From contig CAILUI010000241.1 in NCBI GenBank assembly GCA_903837355.1, positions 1 through 62,168 on the forward strand: a stretch of DNA of 62,168 bases, given 5' to 3'. This stretch comes from an uncultured Victivallales bacterium (lineage in GTDB: Bacteria > Verrucomicrobiota > Lentisphaeria > Oligosphaerales > JAFGRS01). The notes under the pieces were generated by a model that was not told where the DNA came from, did not search any database, and saw only the letters and a list, made by a program, of their open reading frames with translations. Shown here one piece after another: positions 51,369-59,915 of the stretch; position 1 is the first letter of the stretch, and every line of letters begins with the position of its first letter. Made by a program: the position numbers and the translations under genes.

Positions 51369-52526
51369 ATGACAGATCGCGAACGGGTCCTGGCAGTTCT
51401 GCGCTACCAACCTTACGACCGTCTGCCAGTGGTTCATTTCGGCTTCCTCGGGGAGACTCTGCAGAAGTGGATCGCCGAAGGGCACATCACCGCGGCGGAG
51501 GTCGCCGGCCTCTGGGACGGCAGCCCGGTCGACGTGGCCCTGTCGCGCAAACTCGGCTTCGACTTCAACTACCACACCCTGTTCTCACCCAATGCGGGGC
51601 TCCAGCCCGGCTTCGAATCGAAGGTCCTCCGCGAGTTCCCCGATGGCTCTCGCCACATCCTGGACGGCCAGGGCGTGGTGCTGCTATACGTGCCGGGCGC
51701 GGGCTCGATCCAGCCCGACGTCGACCATCTGTTGAAGGACCGTAAGAGCTGGGAGGAGCTCTATCTCCCCAAGCTGCAGTTTTCCATGGACCGGGTTGAA
51801 CACGGCGGCGTGCCGGCCGTCGACCGCGTGTTCACCTTCAACCAGGGCGGCCTGGACTACCTGCGCCGCGACGAACGCACCCACCTCGTCGGCTTGCGCT
51901 GCGGCAGCCTCTACGGCCAAGTGCGCGGTTGGCTCACCCTGGAGGGCTCGTGCTACCTCATGGCGGACGACGAGGCGCTGTTCACGGAGATCATCGACGT
52001 CAACGCCGAACTGCAGTACCAGTGCACCAAGGCAGCGCTCGAATCCGGCGCGCACTTCGACTACGCGCACTTCTGGGAAGACATCTGCTACAAGAACGGG
52101 CCGTTGATCGCTCCGGCCATGTTCGAGGAGAAGTGCGGACATCACTACCAGCGCATCACTGACTTGGTCCACAGCTACGGCATCGATATCGTCTCGCTCG
52201 ACTGCGACGGCATGATCGACGCGCTCATCCCCACCTGGCTCAACCATGGGGTCAACACCATGTTCCCCATCGAGGTCGGCACCTGGAGTGCCAGCATCGA
52301 GCCCTGGCGCCGCCAGTATGGTCCCAGCCTCCTCGGTGTCGGCGGCATGGAGAAGAAGATCTTCGGCCGGGACTTCGCCCAGGTGGACGCGGAGATCGAG
52401 CGTCTGCGGCGCTTGGTCGACCTCGGCGGCTTCCTCCCCTGCCCCGATCACCGCATCGCCGACGATGCCGAGTGGGACAGCGTGCGCTACTACTGCGACC
52501 GCATGCATACGGTCTTTGGTGGCTGA
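51369..52526 (+). CDS. Uroporphyrinogen decarboxylase-family (URO-D-like) protein
   Basis: A 385-aa URO-D-fold protein. It starts MTDRERVLAVLRYQPYDRLPV, the usual N-terminus of the group. HFDYAHFWEDICYKNGPLIAP and VSLDCDGMIDALIPTWLNHGVN match the divergent URO-D-like proteins of planctobacteria, and MFPIEVGT/PSLLGVGGMEKKIFGRD follow. It lacks the FAGAPFT-type N-terminus of true HemE, so haem synthesis is unlikely; methyltransferase-type members (MtaA/CmuA-like) and many of unknown function share this fold. ATG at 51369; the upstream frame overlaps thiM. 142 nt after thiM, with a small hairpin (ctgcgg/ccgcag) near 51282. Confidence 0.8.
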   Translation: MTDRERVLAVLRYQPYDRLPVVHFGFLGETLQKWIAEGHITAAEVAGLWDGSPVDVALSRKLGFDFNYHTLFSPNAGLQPGFESKVLREFPDGSRHILDGQGVVLLYVPGAGSIQPDVDHLLKDRKSWEELYLPKLQFSMDRVEHGGVPAVDRVFTFNQGGLDYLRRDERTHLVGLRCGSLYGQVRGWLTLEGSCYLMADDEALFTEIIDVNAELQYQCTKAALESGAHFDYAHFWEDICYKNGPLIAPAMFEEKCGHHYQRITDLVHSYGIDIVSLDCDGMIDALIPTWLNHGVNTMFPIEVGTWSASIEPWRRQYGPSLLGVGGMEKKIFGRDFAQVDAEIERLRRLVDLGGFLPCPDHRIADDAEWDSVRYYCDRMHTVFGG

Positions 52527-52564
52527 GTCGCAACGTAACGCTTGCCGGGAGTGGCCCTGCCCGC

Positions 52565-53644
52565 ATGAACGTGCTTGGCATCGAGACCAGTTGTGATGAA
52601 ACGGCCGTGGCCGTGGTCCGGGACGGCCGTGCGGTACTGGCCAACGTCGTGGCCTCGCAGGTGACGCTCCATGCCGGCTACGGCGGGGTGGTTCCGGAAC
52701 TGGCGGCACGCGAGCATCTGACCGCTATCCAGCCCGTCGTCGATGCGGCTCTGGCGCAGAGCGGTCTGTCCCTGGCGGCGATGGACGCCGTCGCGGTCAC
52801 CAACGCCCCCGGACTGGTGCCGGCCCTGCTGGTGGGCTGTGCCTATGCGAAGGGCGTGGCGCTGGCGTTGGGCTGCCCCGTGGTGGGCGTCAACCACTTC
52901 CTCGCGCATATCTATGGCTCCTTCTACGGCTGCCCCGACCTGCTCGCGGACGCGGCCGCCTTTCCACTCCTGGCCCTGGTGGTATCGGGTGGCCACACGG
53001 CGCTCGTGACTGTCAGCGCCGACGGCCACGCCCGCCTCGTCGGCGTCACCTTGGACGACGCGGCCGGCGAGGCCTATGACAAAGTCGCGAAGATCCTGGA
53101 CCTCGGCTACCCGGGTGGCCCGCTCATCGACCGCCTCGCCACCACCGGCAACCCCAAGGCCTACGCCTTCCCCCGCGGCCTGACCGGTACCAGCGGCAAG
53201 GCCCTGGCCCCCGAGAACCGCCTCAACTTCAGCTTCAGCGGCGTCAAGACCTCACTCCTCTATGCCGTCCGCGACCGCACGCTGACGAGCAGCGACCGAG
53301 CCGACCTGGCGGCGAGCTTCCAACAGGCCGTGGTCGAGGTCCTGGTGGCGAAGACCCTGCGGGCGGCCGCCGAGGTCGGGGCGCCGACGGTCTGCGTCTG
53401 CGGCGGCGTCGCCTGCAATAGCCAACTCCGGCGGGACATGGACACGGCGCTGCGGAAAGCCGGCCGGCGGCTGGTCCTGGCGGAACCGAAGTACTGCACC
53501 GACAATGCGGCCATGGTGGCCGGCCTGGGCTACCATACCCTGCGCCGCGGCGGCCCCCCGGCGGCCGGCTTCCGGGTTTCGGCCCGCCTCGGCGCCGACC
53601 TCGGCAAGGTACCCTTCGCACCGCTTCTGAAGGACGACGACTGA
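52565..53644 (+). CDS. tsaD: tRNA N6-adenosine threonylcarbamoyltransferase
   Basis: Transfers the threonylcarbamoyl group to A37 of ANN-decoding tRNAs, with TsaB/TsaE. It has 359 aa. MNVLGIETSCDETAVAVV is the hallmark N-terminus. GGVVPELAAREHL, VTNAPGLVPALLVG, VNHFLAHIYG (the metal-binding His pair), VSGGHTAL, DDAAGEAYDKVAKIL, GYPGGPLID and VCGGVACNSQLR are all present, and KYCTDNAAMVAGLGY is the C-terminal signature. ATG 52565 has GGGAG about 11 nt upstream. Its stop overlaps the start of the FAD oxidoreductase gene (TGATG), so they are coupled, although functionally unrelated. Confidence 0.96.
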   Translation: MNVLGIETSCDETAVAVVRDGRAVLANVVASQVTLHAGYGGVVPELAAREHLTAIQPVVDAALAQSGLSLAAMDAVAVTNAPGLVPALLVGCAYAKGVALALGCPVVGVNHFLAHIYGSFYGCPDLLADAAAFPLLALVVSGGHTALVTVSADGHARLVGVTLDDAAGEAYDKVAKILDLGYPGGPLIDRLATTGNPKAYAFPRGLTGTSGKALAPENRLNFSFSGVKTSLLYAVRDRTLTSSDRADLAASFQQAVVEVLVAKTLRAAAEVGAPTVCVCGGVACNSQLRRDMDTALRKAGRRLVLAEPKYCTDNAAMVAGLGYHTLRRGGPPAAGFRVSARLGADLGKVPFAPLLKDDD

Positions 53645-55059
53645 TGACAACAGTGCATGAACCGGCGCGCGATACCCCGGTGCATGGCGAGTGGGATGTG
53701 GTGGTGGCCGGCGGCGGCCTGGGCGGCATCGCCGCGGCCCTGGCGGCCGCTCGGGCCGGCGCCTCGACACTGCTCGTGGAGCGCAACACCTTCCTCGGCG
53801 GCGTCGCCACCGCCGGCATGTGCTGCAGCATCTTCAACGCCTACTACACCAGCACCCACACCCTCGAACCGCGCGGCATCCCGGTCGAGATCGCGGACCG
53901 CCTGGCCGAAGCCACGGGCTACGGCCGCGCCTGGCATCGGCACAAGGGCCATGTCATCTATGATATCGAGCGCGCCAAGGCCGTCTTCGAGGACCTGCTT
54001 ACCGCGGCCGGCGTGACGCTGCTCCTGGGCGTGCCGGTCGTAGACGCGATCTGCACCGAAAAGCGCGTGACCGGCCTCATCGTCGAAACCAAGCGCGGAC
54101 GGCTGGCACTGCGGGCGCGCTGCGTGGTCGACGCCACCGGCGACGCCGATGTTGCCGCGAGCGCCGGCGCGGCCATGGTGGCCCCCGCCAAGGCCCCCGG
54201 ACACCTGCACAGCCTCTGTTTCATGCTCGGCAACGTCGATACCGACGCCTTCACGGGCTACTTCCACGCCCATCCCGACCAGTACCCGGAGCAGATGGAC
54301 GTCGAGTGGACCCTGGCCGAAGCGCTGGCGCAGTATGCCGAGTGCGGAACCTTCCTCTTCCCGCACGGCGGCGGCATGCAGATGCAGGCCTTCCAGAGAG
54401 CCCGTGCCGACGGCGCCCTGCCCGCCGCCATCGGCCTGCATGACACCACCGACGCCTGCCAGATGCATCTCCTGCGGCACAACCGCACGGCGCATGTGGT
54501 CACCGGCTTTGTGCGCTTCGATGGACTCGACCCGGACGCCAGCAGCCGTAGCCTGGTCGATGGCCGCCGCATGGCATTCCGCGTCGCGGACGTCTACCGC
54601 CGCTACATCCCGGGCTTCCGCGACGCGCATGTCGCCGGCGTCGCCACCAACCTCGGCGTGCGCTTCTCCCGCCGCATCGCTGGGCTGACCCTGTTCACCC
54701 CGGCCATGCAGGCGCCCGGGGCGCGGGTTCCCGATGCGGTCGGTTGCGGCGTCTCCTACCACCACGAGACCCGCCACCCCGGTCCGCAGGCGTGGGGGGT
54801 ACAGGTCATGAGCAGCGGCACCTTCGAGGTCCCCTTGAGCTGCTTGGTCCCGCAGGCGGTGGACGGACTCCTGGTCGGCGCCGGACGCAGCGCCTCGACC
54901 GCCGAGTTCTGGCTGCTGCGGGTCATGGTGACGACCATGATCGTCGGCCAAGGCGCCGGCGTCACCGCCGCCGTCTGTGCCAGAACGGGAACGGTACCGC
55001 GCAACGTCGATGTGGCCCAGGTCCAGCAAGCCCTGCGCACCCAAGGCGTCAGCGTGTAG
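53644..55059 (+). CDS. FAD-dependent oxidoreductase
   Basis: A 471-aa flavoprotein of the FAD_oxidored (PF12831-like) group. GEWDVVVAGGGLGGIAAALA is the dinucleotide-binding motif (about 15-34). LLVERNTFLGGVATAGMC follows, as in this group. CVVDATGDADVAASAGA is the second FAD motif (near 160). CLVPQAVDGLLVGAGRSAS and the final helix near 410-440 close the FAD site. No signal peptide is seen. The ATG overlaps the tsaD stop. Substrate unknown; members are often found with sugar catabolism in planctobacteria. Ends just before the 16-bp repeat array. Confidence 0.87.
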   Translation: MTTVHEPARDTPVHGEWDVVVAGGGLGGIAAALAAARAGASTLLVERNTFLGGVATAGMCCSIFNAYYTSTHTLEPRGIPVEIADRLAEATGYGRAWHRHKGHVIYDIERAKAVFEDLLTAAGVTLLLGVPVVDAICTEKRVTGLIVETKRGRLALRARCVVDATGDADVAASAGAAMVAPAKAPGHLHSLCFMLGNVDTDAFTGYFHAHPDQYPEQMDVEWTLAEALAQYAECGTFLFPHGGGMQMQAFQRARADGALPAAIGLHDTTDACQMHLLRHNRTAHVVTGFVRFDGLDPDASSRSLVDGRRMAFRVADVYRRYIPGFRDAHVAGVATNLGVRFSRRIAGLTLFTPAMQAPGARVPDAVGCGVSYHHETRHPGPQAWGVQVMSSGTFEVPLSCLVPQAVDGLLVGAGRSASTAEFWLLRVMVTTMIVGQGAGVTAAVCARTGTVPRNVDVAQVQQALRTQGVSV

Positions 55060-55068
55060 GCCGGACAG

Positions 55069-55209
55069 TCGGCAGTACCGCTGTGCGCAGTACCTGCTGT
55101 GCGCAGTACCCGCCGTACGCAGTACCCGCCGTACGCAGTACCCGCCGTACGCAGTACCCGCCGTACGCAGTACCCGCCGTACGCAGTACCCGCCGTTACG
55201 CAGCACCGC
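55069..55209. repeat. 16-bp tandem repeat array, about 8 copies
   Basis: Unit CCGCCGTACGCAGTAC, spaced 16 bp: CGCAGTAC starts at 55086, 55102, 55118, 55134, 55150 and onward. Inner copies are identical, outer ones vary (tgctgtgcgcagtacc; ccgttacgcagcacc). No unique spacers, so it is not a CRISPR array. The right end carries the stop codon of the kinase gene. Confidence 0.93.
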
Positions 55210-56716
55210 CGTGCGCAGCACCCGTTAACCGGTAGGGTGCGCCCAACGGGTGCCAGCCGTAGGTGGCGGCGAAGGTCGCCGCATAGCCCTCGAAGCAGCG
55301 CCGGATGGCCGCGCTCTGGGCGCTATCCGGAGCCGCCACCGGGATCGACTGCGAGTGCGACACCGCGCCCGCAAAGGCGGCCAGTGCCCCCCTCGCCCCG
55401 CCCACATCCTCATCGGCACACTGCACCACCGGCAATGGCGCAAACAACGCCGCCAACAGCGTACGGAAGAAGGCCCCCTTGCTGGCGCCCCCGCCCAACA
55501 CGATACCATCCACCACGCCCCGCTCTTTGAGCTCCCGAAAGACGCGATAGAACTCGCAGCACAACCCGAGAGCCAGGGCTCGCACGAAGTCCTCCGGACG
55601 GGCCTGCGGGCTGACCCCAGCGAAAACGCCGCCGCCGGCCAGACCCGGGGCCCACGGATTCGCCTGTGTCAGCCAGGGGATACAGGTCATGCCGGCAGGT
55701 GGCAGCAGGCGCTCCGCAAACACCTCGGCCACCTTCAGCAAGGCCAGGCGTTGATCCGCATCCACGAAGCTGTTCAGACCCCAGTCCCAACTCACATTGC
55801 CAGTCAGCAGGGGCTGAATCACCAGACTGCCGCCACCGGGCGTCGGCGCGGCGATGACCAACTGCACCGGCGACCACCCCGAACGCGGCTGCGGCATCGT
55901 GAAGTTACCCACCCAGGCCGTCCCCAGCGAACACTGCAGCGGGCTCTGGAAACTGCCCACGGCAGACAGGTAGCCGGCCTCATGGTCCATGTACGGACCC
56001 GCCACCGGCAACCCAGCCGGCAGACCCAGCAGCGCCGCGCCCGCTGGCCCCAGCGGTTCGGTCGCATGCCCACGGCGCAGTGGCGCCACCTGCTCGAGCC
56101 CTGTGCCGACCAGACTCAGCGGCTCCCCGTCCAGCCGATCCTCCAGGACCTGATAGCAGCCCATCTGCAAGGCATTGCACGCATCCTGACGCCAAACCCC
56201 GGTGAGCAGGAAGTACCCCACTTCCCCGGCGCCGGCGTAGAGCATCCCGGGGCCCAGGCATCCCGGCCGCTGGCGCTGCAACCACAGCAACCGCGCCAGC
56301 CCCATCCCCGGGCCATGCCGCTGCGAGAGCTCGCGCCAGTAATGCGAAGAGCGCGCGGCGGCCACTTCGGGCAAGAGCGCCGCCGCCCGGCTGTCGTTCC
56401 ATAGAATGAGCGGCGTCAGAGGGCTGCCATCGGACCGACGGAGCACGGCACCGCTGCCGCCCTGCGCCGCCAAACCAATACCGCTGACGCCCTGCCAGCA
56501 GTCCTCGCCGACGACCGCGCGCAGCTCCGCGAAGACCTCCTTAAGGGCCTGCCGCAGAGCACCGACATCCTGCTCACGGGTGCCATCCGCATCCACCCGT
56601 GTCTCCAGACGCCGACGCGCACAGCCCAACAACGCGCCGCCGACCGTCGCAAAGGCGGCTGCCTTGAGGGCTGTCGTACCGAGGTCAACGCCGATCAGCA
56701 GACCGGGTGGGGTCAT
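55196..56716 (-). CDS. FGGY-family carbohydrate kinase
   Basis: An ATP-dependent sugar kinase of 506 aa. N-terminal GVDLGTTALKAAAFATVGG is the actin-like phosphate-1 loop. ISGIGLAAQGGSGA-type region (VSGIGLAAQGG near 80), PLILWNDSRA and YLSAVGSFQSPLQCSLGTAW (phosphate 2) follow, and IVLGGGASKGAFFRTLLA (near 400) is the adenosine motif. Substrate not assignable; xylulose, gluconate or erythritol-like are all possible. AGGAACACC precedes the ATG. Its last residues (GAAHGGAA) and stop codon are encoded by a degenerate edge of the 16-bp array, so the C-terminus may have been altered by repeat growth. Confidence 0.87.
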   Translation of the reverse strand: MTPPGLLIGVDLGTTALKAAAFATVGGALLGCARRRLETRVDADGTREQDVGALRQALKEVFAELRAVVGEDCWQGVSGIGLAAQGGSGAVLRRSDGSPLTPLILWNDSRAAALLPEVAAARSSHYWRELSQRHGPGMGLARLLWLQRQRPGCLGPGMLYAGAGEVGYFLLTGVWRQDACNALQMGCYQVLEDRLDGEPLSLVGTGLEQVAPLRRGHATEPLGPAGAALLGLPAGLPVAGPYMDHEAGYLSAVGSFQSPLQCSLGTAWVGNFTMPQPRSGWSPVQLVIAAPTPGGGSLVIQPLLTGNVSWDWGLNSFVDADQRLALLKVAEVFAERLLPPAGMTCIPWLTQANPWAPGLAGGGVFAGVSPQARPEDFVRALALGLCCEFYRVFRELKERGVVDGIVLGGGASKGAFFRTLLAALFAPLPVVQCADEDVGGARGALAAFAGAVSHSQSIPVAAPDSAQSAAIRRCFEGYAATFAATYGWHPLGAPYRLTGAAHGGAA

Positions 56717-56757
56717 AGGTGTTCCTGCTGTCAGTCAGGACCGGAGAGCCAGGGGGT

Positions 56758-57429
56758 TCAGCGTGAGGCAAAGGGCCGGTACAGGTAAGGCGGATCGAAG
56801 CTGGCCTCCGCCTCTTCAGGGAAGTCAACCTCGATCCCCATCCGCCGCCGGACCGCCTCCAGGAAGACGAACATCACGCTCCCGACCACCGGCGCAACGA
56901 CCAGGGTGCCGAAGAACTCACCCGCGCCAGACAGGGGACTCGGTACCCCGGCAAAGAGCGCCAGCAGCGCGATGGCGAGAACCATGGCCCCAGAGGCGAA
57001 GGCGTAGGCGGGCCAGAACTCCGCATACAGCCACCGCCGCAGGAAACCGCAGGCCAGCGCAGCCACCAGCAGCAGCACCCCCGCCGACCCAAACGACAGG
57101 TGCGACGCCAGCCAGGCCAGCAAGGCGCCACCCACCGCCGCCGTCAGGCTGAAGGTCAGCCGGAAACGCAGCATGTAGTAGCACACCGCACACCAGACCA
57201 ACGGCAAGGCGGCCCCCCCCAGCAGGCCCCAGCGCGGCAGCAACGACTGGGTCAGTGCCAGCAGCGGCAGGGTAACCGCCACCATCCCCCGCGGCCCCAG
57301 CCGAGCCAGAACGTCGCGGTCGGTGACTTCGGCCACGAAGCGCACAACCACCGGCAGCAGCCTCGCCAGCCGCCCCAGTCTCGCCCACATCGCCCGCAGC
57401 GCCCGCAGCGCCCGCATCACCTTCAGCAT
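56758..57429 (-). CDS. Hypothetical membrane protein
   Basis: I do not recognise this 223-aa protein. The first 35 residues are basic and Leu/Arg-rich (MLKVMRALRALRAMWARLG). Then five or six hydrophobic segments: GMVAVTLPLLALTQSLL, LGGAALPLVWCAVCYYML, FSLTAAVGGALLAWLA, GVLLLVAALACGFL, FASGAMVLAIALLALF and FFGTLVVAPVVGSVMFVFLE, ending in a charged cytoplasmic tail with PEEAEASFDPPYLY. The layout loosely resembles MreD-like rod-shape proteins but no diagnostic motif is present. GAGGAGGC lies 7 nt before the ATG. The regulator gene starts upstream and ends 55 nt before it, so they may be one operon. Confidence 0.72.
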   Translation of the reverse strand: MLKVMRALRALRAMWARLGRLARLLPVVVRFVAEVTDRDVLARLGPRGMVAVTLPLLALTQSLLPRWGLLGGAALPLVWCAVCYYMLRFRLTFSLTAAVGGALLAWLASHLSFGSAGVLLLVAALACGFLRRWLYAEFWPAYAFASGAMVLAIALLALFAGVPSPLSGAGEFFGTLVVAPVVGSVMFVFLEAVRRRMGIEVDFPEEAEASFDPPYLYRPFASR

Positions 57430-57484
57430 CGCCGTGCCTCCTCATGCCATACCCTGGAGCCCGTGAACCCTGTACGCCCTGCCC

Positions 57485-58126
57485 TCAGTCACCGCCTGCG
57501 CCACCACCTTCTCGACCATGCCGAAACTCCACCGCCGGGATCGCTGCCGTCAGCGCCGCGCGGCAAACCTCACGTTCAGCGATGGCCGCGGCCGTCAGGC
57601 GGTCACCGGCAACCAAGGGCTTGCCGCAGTCCGAACAAAAGGCCCCCCGCAGACGCTCGGAAATCGGGGTGCCGCATTCAGGACACCGCTTCTCGCAGAT
57701 CTCGCCGCAGTCCGGGCAGTGGAACGGGACCTCCGCCTCGGCACGCACAAAGCGCGGCCGATAGGCGGTCTGCGCCCCGAGCGGGTAGACGTGCGTACTC
57801 GGACAGTCGGGGTCCGGGCAGTAAAACAGCGCCAGACGCGCCGCGTGCGGACGCGCCTTGACCTGCGCCTCGTCGACCACGATCCCCAACAGGTCGGCCA
57901 CCTGCCGCAGCTTCTCCACCGATAACGCCTGCGCCGCGCTCCCGTGGCGCTCGAAGCCGCTGATGGCGCTCTGCTTTACCCCGCAGCGCTCTGCCAACTC
58001 CTGCTGCGATAGCCCCGCCTCACGACGCTTCTGCCGGAACAACTCCGCCAACGGCAACGCCGACGACGGGGCCACTCCAGCCGCCTCGTCGCCACTCGCC
58101 CTGGCACTCTGACCCTGCTTCGCCAT
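57485..58126 (-). CDS. XRE-family HTH regulator with zinc-ribbon domain
   Basis: A 213-aa protein. Residues about 26-85 form an HTH_XRE domain: LFRQKRREAGLSQQELAERC, VKQSAISGFERHG, LSVEKLRQVADLLGI. The C-terminal half has zinc-knuckle cysteines: FYCPDPDCPSTHVYP, HCPDCGEICEKRCPECGTPI and FCSDCGKPL, enough for two or three zinc ribbons. ATG 58126 has GGGGAG upstream. AT-rich repeats and two palindromes at 58145-58182 lie directly before it and probably bind the protein itself (inference). Likely co-transcribed with the membrane protein. The signal that the zinc ribbons would read is unknown. Confidence 0.83.
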   Translation of the reverse strand: MAKQGQSARASGDEAAGVAPSSALPLAELFRQKRREAGLSQQELAERCGVKQSAISGFERHGSAAQALSVEKLRQVADLLGIVVDEAQVKARPHAARLALFYCPDPDCPSTHVYPLGAQTAYRPRFVRAEAEVPFHCPDCGEICEKRCPECGTPISERLRGAFCSDCGKPLVAGDRLTAAAIAEREVCRAALTAAIPAVEFRHGREGGGAGGD

Positions 58127-58144
58127 CCCCGCTCCCCAGCCTGT

Positions 58145-58182
58145 CATATCAGATGATATTCCTTCACATGATATACATGATA
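58145..58182 (-). promoter_or_regulatory. Probable autoregulatory operator of the XRE gene
   Basis: ATATCA-GA-TGATAT (58145-58158) and CATG-ATATA-CATG (58166-58178) are near-perfect palindromes. ATGATA occurs three times (58152, 58167, 58176). This 38-bp AT-rich island in GC-rich DNA sits 20-55 nt before the regulator start and likely overlaps its promoter. Confidence 0.55.
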
Positions 58183-58345
58183 AACGCGGCCGTCGCCACG
58201 TACTGCAGCGCTTTTTTCTGCAGTGTGGGAGAAGGGTGCGGGGCTGGGGAGCACCGGGCTGGAACGGGCCGATCGGCCCCGCGCGCAGGGTAGGTAGCAG
58301 AGGCGTGTGCTGCGCCGCAGCCGGGATCCGGCAGGGCATTGCGAA

Positions 58346-58447
58346 GTAGGCGCGGGGTGCCAGTACCGCGCCCAGGCCGGAAACCGGCCGCTCTGAGGCG
58401 CGGCGCGTGCCGCGCCGACGGGCCGGGTACCGGCACCCCCGGCCTAC
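58346..58447. repeat. REP pair in the gap upstream of the XRE gene
   Basis: Unit gtaggcgcggggtgccagtacc at 58346-58369 and inverted unit ggtaccggcacccccggcctac to 58447. They enclose 'ggcgcggcgcgtgccgcgcc', matching the palindrome between the REP pairs around the RAYT gene at 26020. Lies in a 367-bp gene-free gap (58127-58493). Confidence 0.88.
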
Positions 58448-58493
58448 GGGATAGCCGGCCGTACTGAGGCCGGCGGGACTCCGGCGCTGCCGA

Positions 58494-59465
58494 TCAGGGC
58501 TGGAAGCAGATCTTAACCGCCTCTTTGCGCTTCAGCATGGCGATGCCTTCCATGTAGCGCGTGAAGGGCAGCTTGGCGCTGATGAGCATCGAGAGGTCGA
58601 GCTTGCCGTCAGCGATCAGAGCCAGCGCTTGCCGGGCGGCTTCCACGGTATGCGGCTCGTAACCGATCAGCCACAGGCCGCCGAAGTGCTGCGGGCCGAA
58701 GCTCACCTGCTCGCGGAGCACGCCGAAGATTGCTACCGCCTTCTGCGTACGGTCCATCATGAACTCGATGGACGCCTTGAGTCCGGTGCAGTCGATGGTG
58801 GCGTAGACCGCGTGCTCGCCGCCGCGTCCGGCCGGCCAGGCCGCCGCGTCCGGGGCGAAGACCGCGTCCGCGCCGTAGCGCAGAGCCAGTTCCCGGCGCG
58901 CCGGCACGGGGTCCACTCCGAAGACCTTCTCCGCGCCGTAGGCCTTGGCCATCTGCACGGCCACCAAGCCCGCCGGGCCGAGCCCGGAGATGCCGACGCG
59001 ACGCCCCTGGATGCCGTCCAAGCGCTGGATCTGGCCGCACGAGATCTGCACGCACATGGCCAACTCCAGCGAGGTCGCCTGGTCCCAGGTCACCTGGGCC
59101 GGCAGCGGCAGCACGTGGTCCTTATGCATGGCGACGTACTGGGCGTAGCAGCCCGGCCGATGGTGACCGGCATCGCGCCAGCAGGCCACACGGGTACCCA
59201 CTGGCAGGCCGTGCACGCCAGCTCCGATCGCCGCAATCTCGCCCACTGCCTCATGGCCAGGCTGGCCGGGGGTGTAGGGATAGTCGATGGTACCGCCGGC
59301 GAACATGGGCACCCCGTCGAGCAGGTGCATATCCCAGTGCGGACAGGTATTGACCTGGACCACACGGACCAGCACTTCGTCCGCAGCCGGCACGGGAACC
59401 GGCGCGTCACGCCACACCGTCTCGCCGGGCTTCAGGATCTGCAAAGTCTTCATCGTCGTCGCCAT
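58494..59465 (-). CDS. Zinc-type alcohol dehydrogenase-like (MDR) protein
   Basis: A medium-chain dehydrogenase/reductase of 323 aa using NAD(P)H. NTCPHWDMHL has the catalytic-site Cys and GQPGHEAVGEIAAIGAGV the His-Glu zinc ligand motif. The structural-zinc loop with four cysteines is missing, as in several short MDRs. GRRVGISGLGPAGLVAVQMAKAYGA is the Rossmann motif (near 163), and VFGVDPVPARRELALRYGAD fits NAD(H) preference by the Asp. IDCTGLKASIEF follows. AGGAG lies 9 nt before the ATG. It is followed by the epimerase and nitrilase genes upstream, so one sugar/polyol operon is possible. Substrate unknown. Confidence 0.88.
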   Translation of the reverse strand: MATTMKTLQILKPGETVWRDAPVPVPAADEVLVRVVQVNTCPHWDMHLLDGVPMFAGGTIDYPYTPGQPGHEAVGEIAAIGAGVHGLPVGTRVACWRDAGHHRPGCYAQYVAMHKDHVLPLPAQVTWDQATSLELAMCVQISCGQIQRLDGIQGRRVGISGLGPAGLVAVQMAKAYGAEKVFGVDPVPARRELALRYGADAVFAPDAAAWPAGRGGEHAVYATIDCTGLKASIEFMMDRTQKAVAIFGVLREQVSFGPQHFGGLWLIGYEPHTVEAARQALALIADGKLDLSMLISAKLPFTRYMEGIAMLKRKEAVKICFQP

Positions 59466-59489
59466 CTGCGTCGTCTCCTTACACCCACA

Positions 59490-59915
59490 TCATGCCACCG
59501 AATCCGCGGCGCCGGGCGCTGCCGTGGCGATCAGGCGTTCCTGCAGGGCGATGTCCAGCCGCCGACCGAGGCTCTCCGCATCGTCCGCCTCGCAGGCCTG
59601 GACGACCAGCGTCCGCCAGCCCTGACGCCCAAGTTCCGCCTCGGCCTGCTCCAGGCGGCGCGCCGCCTCGAGGCCGGCCATGGTCGCCGGTAACAGCGCC
59701 CCGGCGCGAACGCAACCCGGGTGCGGATGGCCCGCACAGTCCACGACGAGAAGCACCATCCGCCAGCGCGGCAGAACCACCTCCGGGCAGCCCGGTAAAG
59801 CGCCGCCCCGCAGGCGGAACCGGTAGCCCAGACGGTGCAGGACCGAGCGCACCGTCTGGGCGGCCGCCGCCACGCTGCCGGGGACAGGAGCCTCAGACCT
59901 CGGGGTTGGGCACAT
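59490..59915 (-). CDS. Degenerate Vsr-like endonuclease-fold protein
   Basis: A 141-aa protein that resembles the Vsr mismatch endonuclease. SVLHRLGYRFRLRGGALPGCPEVVLP lines up with Vsr (L-x8-F-R-x-LPG-x-PD-x-V), and GWRTLVVQACEADD with GWRVLIVWEC. The catalytic Asp of PGRPD is Glu here (PGCPE), and the HGCFWHHHHC segment reads DCAGHPHPGC: the active-site Trp and first His are lost, the last Cys is kept. It is therefore either inactive or changed in function. No cytosine methylase is nearby. It starts inside the end of the epimerase gene (overlap 23 nt) and stops 24 nt before the MDR start, so it is translated with that operon. Confidence 0.68.
   Translation of the reverse strand: MCPTPRSEAPVPGSVAAAAQTVRSVLHRLGYRFRLRGGALPGCPEVVLPRWRMVLLVVDCAGHPHPGCVRAGALLPATMAGLEAARRLEQAEAELGRQGWRTLVVQACEADDAESLGRRLDIALQERLIATAAPGAADSVA

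Noticed and set aside
55069..55209. CRISPR array
   Set aside because: Units are contiguous with no spacers and no cas genes.
53530..55221. Antisense open frame over the FAD oxidoreductase
   Set aside because: N-terminal codons are only the 16-bp repeat; the rest is shadow of the real gene.
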